Source: Nitrospinota bacterium
Lineage (GTDB): Bacteria > Nitrospinota_A > JADGAW01
Assembly (NCBI GenBank): GCA_015231815.1
Contig: JADGAW010000095.1
Location: 1 to 7,779, forward strand
Direction: 5' to 3'
Length of the DNA stretch: 7,779 nt
Numbering within the stretch: position 1 is the stretch's first letter; each line of letters begins with the position of its first letter. Under the pieces are notes generated by a model, which made no database searches, was not told the DNA's origin, and was given only the letters and a program-made list of their open reading frames with translations. Below, piece after piece: positions 5,866 to 7,779 of this stretch. The translations under genes and the position numbers were made by a program.

Positions 5866-7512
5866 TTACATGCTTAAGCCTAAGGTTAATTTTTTTACCA
5901 TCTCTTCTTGAAGATTTAAAAGGTCGGGGTACATTTGTTTAAGTCTTTGGGATTTTACTATGGTAGGGTTTATATAAATTGCCTCCATAAGCCGTGAAGA
6001 AGCATTTGCCTGATCCTGAGTTTCCAAAAATGCCATTGCACATTCACACAGTACCCATTCCTTGCCTTTTGGTTTATTGGATAAGATGATTTTATAAACA
6101 TTAATTGCCTTTTCCATTTTAAAGTCATCTCTTAGTTCCAAGGCAAATTTCACCCCGGCTATTTTAAGGTTTTCGACAATTATTTCCTTGTCCGGTACAT
6201 TGGGAAATCGAACAAGTTCAGAGTATACTTCAAATGCCTTACCGTTATTGCCGTTTTTTCTCAACTCAACGGCAAAGTTATTAAATGCCGGACCAACACT
6301 ATCGGGATTCTCTTTAATAATCTTTCGGAAAATATGTTCTGCTTTTTCATATTCTTTGTTTCTTGTTAGGAGAATTGCATAGTCAATACGAATATCAATG
6401 TCAATGCTGCTATCAAGGTAATTAACCTCCCCCGACTCTTGCATCACCACCTGAGTAAGCTTGTTAAGTTCATCTTCTACTTCGTACATTCCTAGTCCTC
6501 TGACATCAGAATCAATCAGTGAAGCAAAGACATCCTTATAAGGGTGTTCAGGGATGAGCTCAGGTTTATCGGAATTCTTTTTAATAAATTCGTCAACTTT
6601 TTCCTTGGCATTTTTCATAGCCTTCATTCCAATAGCTACAAACTGTTTTGCCTTTTCCGTATTACCGCTTTTAACAGCGTCCCTAACGAGCTTAAAGCAA
6701 CAGGAACTCATTTTTGCAAGGGGTTCCGATTCCTTTTGGTGAAGTTTTGAAGCTTCACGGTAGTCCTGAAGAGCGTACATAAACTGCTTGCTTTTGTAAT
6801 AGGCATCACCCCGGTGAAGTAATGAGTCAAAATCAGGGTTTAAATCAATTGCCTTGGTAAAAATTTCTATAGCTTTTTCAAACTTGCCATTTTCCATCAG
6901 GCTTTCAGCTTCAAGGACATAATCCTTGTACTGATCAAGATTAGCAAGTGGCGGCAAAGCAGTGTCTATTGCGGGCTTTTTCTTCTTTTCCGATTCAATT
7001 TTTTCATTGAGAAGAGATAATTCTTCAAACAGTTCTTCTATTGTTGTATCAACTGCTGTGTTAGGAGTGAGAAAAATAACATGCTTAATACCAAAACCTC
7101 CAAGTAAACGAAATATCTCTATCTGTTTTTTTTCAGAAAGTGTACTGAAAAAAACAGGTACAAGGTTTTCAAAAGGAACTTTTGTTACATGGCGTTTTAT
7201 TGCTCTTAGAATATTAATAATATTGCCTTCCTTCTTTTCCACCTTATAGTGAAAAAGGACAAGGTTTTTATTGAAGAGCCATAAAGGAATATATTTCATT
7301 AAGGTATCAGAGGACTGCGCATTAATTGTATGGGGTTTAACTCCCATATGCATTAGGAGGTTCGTTATATTATTGTTTAGTTTTATGTCAGAAAATGTAT
7401 AGGAAAAATGGGGGTATTTTTCTAACAGGGAGTCGAGTTTGCTCTTATATTTTTTTATAAGTTGCTGCTTATAGAGGGGAAGGCTTTCAGTTTCAGAATT
7501 ATATTCTGCCAT
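5866..7512 (-). CDS. TPR protein with N-terminal degenerate receiver-like domain (paralog A)
   Basis: First gene of the minus-strand row and paralog of the one after it, 548 residues, no signal peptide or membrane helix. The receiver-like part (about 37-165) has FSD (40-42) where receivers carry the acidic pair, LVLFHYK (84-90) with His88 at the phospho-Asp place, EGNIINILRAIK, strand LVPVFFST (117-124), helix KKQIEIFRLLGGFG, strand IKHVIFLTP (142-150) and helix TIEELFEEL. A lysine-rich linker (168-190) differs completely from that of paralog B. TPR helices lie near 200-227, 230-260, 373-402, 408-437, 452-481 and 484-516; PAFNNFAVELRK, KEWVLCE and ASSRLMEAIYINP are nearly the same in both. 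A Cys-Cys pair (MSSCCF, 269-274) is kept as well. The start is fixed by an in-frame TAA seven codons upstream, yet no Shine-Dalgarno precedes the ATG. It probably acts as a protein-binding adaptor; the partner is unknown. Confidence 0.85.
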   Translation of the reverse strand: MAEYNSETESLPLYKQQLIKKYKSKLDSLLEKYPHFSYTFSDIKLNNNITNLLMHMGVKPHTINAQSSDTLMKYIPLWLFNKNLVLFHYKVEKKEGNIINILRAIKRHVTKVPFENLVPVFFSTLSEKKQIEIFRLLGGFGIKHVIFLTPNTAVDTTIEELFEELSLLNEKIESEKKKKPAIDTALPPLANLDQYKDYVLEAESLMENGKFEKAIEIFTKAIDLNPDFDSLLHRGDAYYKSKQFMYALQDYREASKLHQKESEPLAKMSSCCFKLVRDAVKSGNTEKAKQFVAIGMKAMKNAKEKVDEFIKKNSDKPELIPEHPYKDVFASLIDSDVRGLGMYEVEDELNKLTQVVMQESGEVNYLDSSIDIDIRIDYAILLTRNKEYEKAEHIFRKIIKENPDSVGPAFNNFAVELRKNGNNGKAFEVYSELVRFPNVPDKEIIVENLKIAGVKFALELRDDFKMEKAINVYKIILSNKPKGKEWVLCECAMAFLETQDQANASSRLMEAIYINPTIVKSQRLKQMYPDLLNLQEEMVKKLTLGLSM

Positions 7513-7552
7513 ATCGTATGAATGAAATAATTAACAATAGTCTTTTTCTCGT

Positions 7553-7587
7553 TTTGTAGGGGTTAATTTTATCGTGTTTTCTACAAA
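7553..7587. promoter_or_regulatory. Inverted repeat TTTGTAG/CTACAAA upstream of the TPR pair, candidate operator or promoter
   Basis: Perfect 7-bp arms TTTGTAG (7553-7559) and CTACAAA (7581-7587) are separated by 21 bp, about three helical turns centre to centre (28 bp). Between them the minus strand reads CACGATAA (7576-7569), which has the CGATAA core of a sigma-28 -10 box but no matching TAAAG box upstream. The site lies 41-75 bp before the start of paralog A, a sensible place for a regulator. Promoter identity is not settled. Confidence 0.35.
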
Positions 7588-7615
7588 TTGTTCGTAACCT
7601 TTTTAACCTGACGAA

Positions 7616-7639
7616 GGTAATCTTTTTCACCTTATTACC
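7616..7639. promoter_or_regulatory. Inverted repeat GGTAAT/ATTACC in the right-hand intergenic region
   Basis: GGTAAT (7616-7621) and ATTACC (7634-7639) are perfect 6-bp arms separated by 12 bp, a usual geometry for a dimeric DNA-binding protein. No T tract follows in either direction, so it is not a terminator. It could serve the minus-strand TPR genes or a divergent gene at the right edge. Arms this short can arise by chance in AT-rich DNA. Confidence 0.25.
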
Positions 7640-7711
7640 CCTCCCCGCCAAAAAACTCCTGCATTTTTTTAAGCCACTAATTTTGAGGAAGGTTTTCTTT
7701 GTTGCTGAAAC

Positions 7712-7779
7712 ATGGATATAGTAGGCGAAAATACGTTGCTAAAGAAGCTAATCGTATTAACTGAATCAACACATGTCCG
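7712..7779 (+). CDS. Possible start of a divergent gene, cut by the right edge
   Basis: ATG at 7712 opens a frame that runs 22 codons to the window edge, starting MDIVGENTLLKKLIVL, a plausible amphipathic N-terminus. The upstream in-frame stop is at 7706-7708, so no earlier start exists. A purine-rich AGGAAGG (7686-7692) lies 19 nt before the ATG, too far for normal use. Two minus-strand frames are also open from the right edge, to stops at 7669-7671 and 7677-7679, and either could be the tail of an upstream gene. The length is too short to decide or to name a family. Confidence 0.3.
   Translation, partial: MDIVGENTLLKKLIVLTESTHV

Noticed and set aside
6962..7249. Open frame of 95 codons on the + strand inside paralog A
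   Set aside because: It is a Ser/Phe-rich antisense shadow of a frame clearly conserved between two paralogs.
7595..7609. Direct repeat TAACCT/TAACCT, 9 bp apart
   Set aside because: Too short and AT-rich to support a binding site or mobile-element end.
7664..7680. Sigma-54-like TGGC-TGC pair on the minus strand
   Set aside because: The GG and GC are one base too far apart and the intervening bases do not match; sigma-54 spacing is strict.
7702..7764. Short + strand peptide starting TTG, 9 nt after AGGAAGG
   Set aside because: Spacing is good but the frame stops after 20 codons and the peptide shows no recognisable feature.
1..7779. CRISPR arrays, tRNA or rRNA genes, insertion sequences
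   Set aside because: No periodic repeats, no tRNA-like or rRNA sequence and no transposase or terminal inverted repeats were seen.

Overview
The window is an AT-rich, gene-dense stretch of bacterial DNA. A flagellin shows a flagellated bacterium. The lipid-embedded sensor kinase resembles PilS, the type IV pilus regulator, which fits a Gram-negative, perhaps deltaproteobacteria-like, lineage. I cannot place the organism more precisely from sequence alone.

Layout, left to right. A PilS/NtrB-type membrane histidine kinase enters from the left edge on the + strand and ends at 1538; its true start lies outside the window. Three bases later it meets, tail to tail, a row of five minus-strand genes that fills 7512 down to 1542. 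In their direction of transcription these are: two tandem paralogous proteins with an N-terminal degenerate receiver-like domain followed by TPR repeats (7512-5866 and 5859-4225), a TauE/SafE-family membrane transporter (4178-3393), a short flagellin (3330-2482), and an unrecognised membrane protein with an N-terminal anchor, an exported domain and four C-terminal helices (2426-1542). The right end (7513-7779) is an intergenic region with inverted repeats and perhaps the first codons of a divergent gene.

Regulatory detail. The flagellin has its own clear promoter (extended -10, TGCTATAAT), a possible hairpin at the very 5' end of its message, and a good GGGAG ribosome site. The kinase transcript has a textbook intrinsic terminator (1590-1611) that lies inside the 3' end of the convergent gene. 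The two TPR paralogs are 6 nt apart, and neither has a visible Shine-Dalgarno sequence.

How the genes might work together. Only the flagellin has a certain function. The kinase suggests pilus or nitrogen-type two-component control, but no response regulator with a phospho-acceptor lies next to it. The paralogous TPR proteins look like adaptor or scaffold proteins whose receiver-like fold has lost the phosphorylatable aspartate (His in its place). They are the best candidates here for something not yet described. A shared role in motility is an inference from proximity only.
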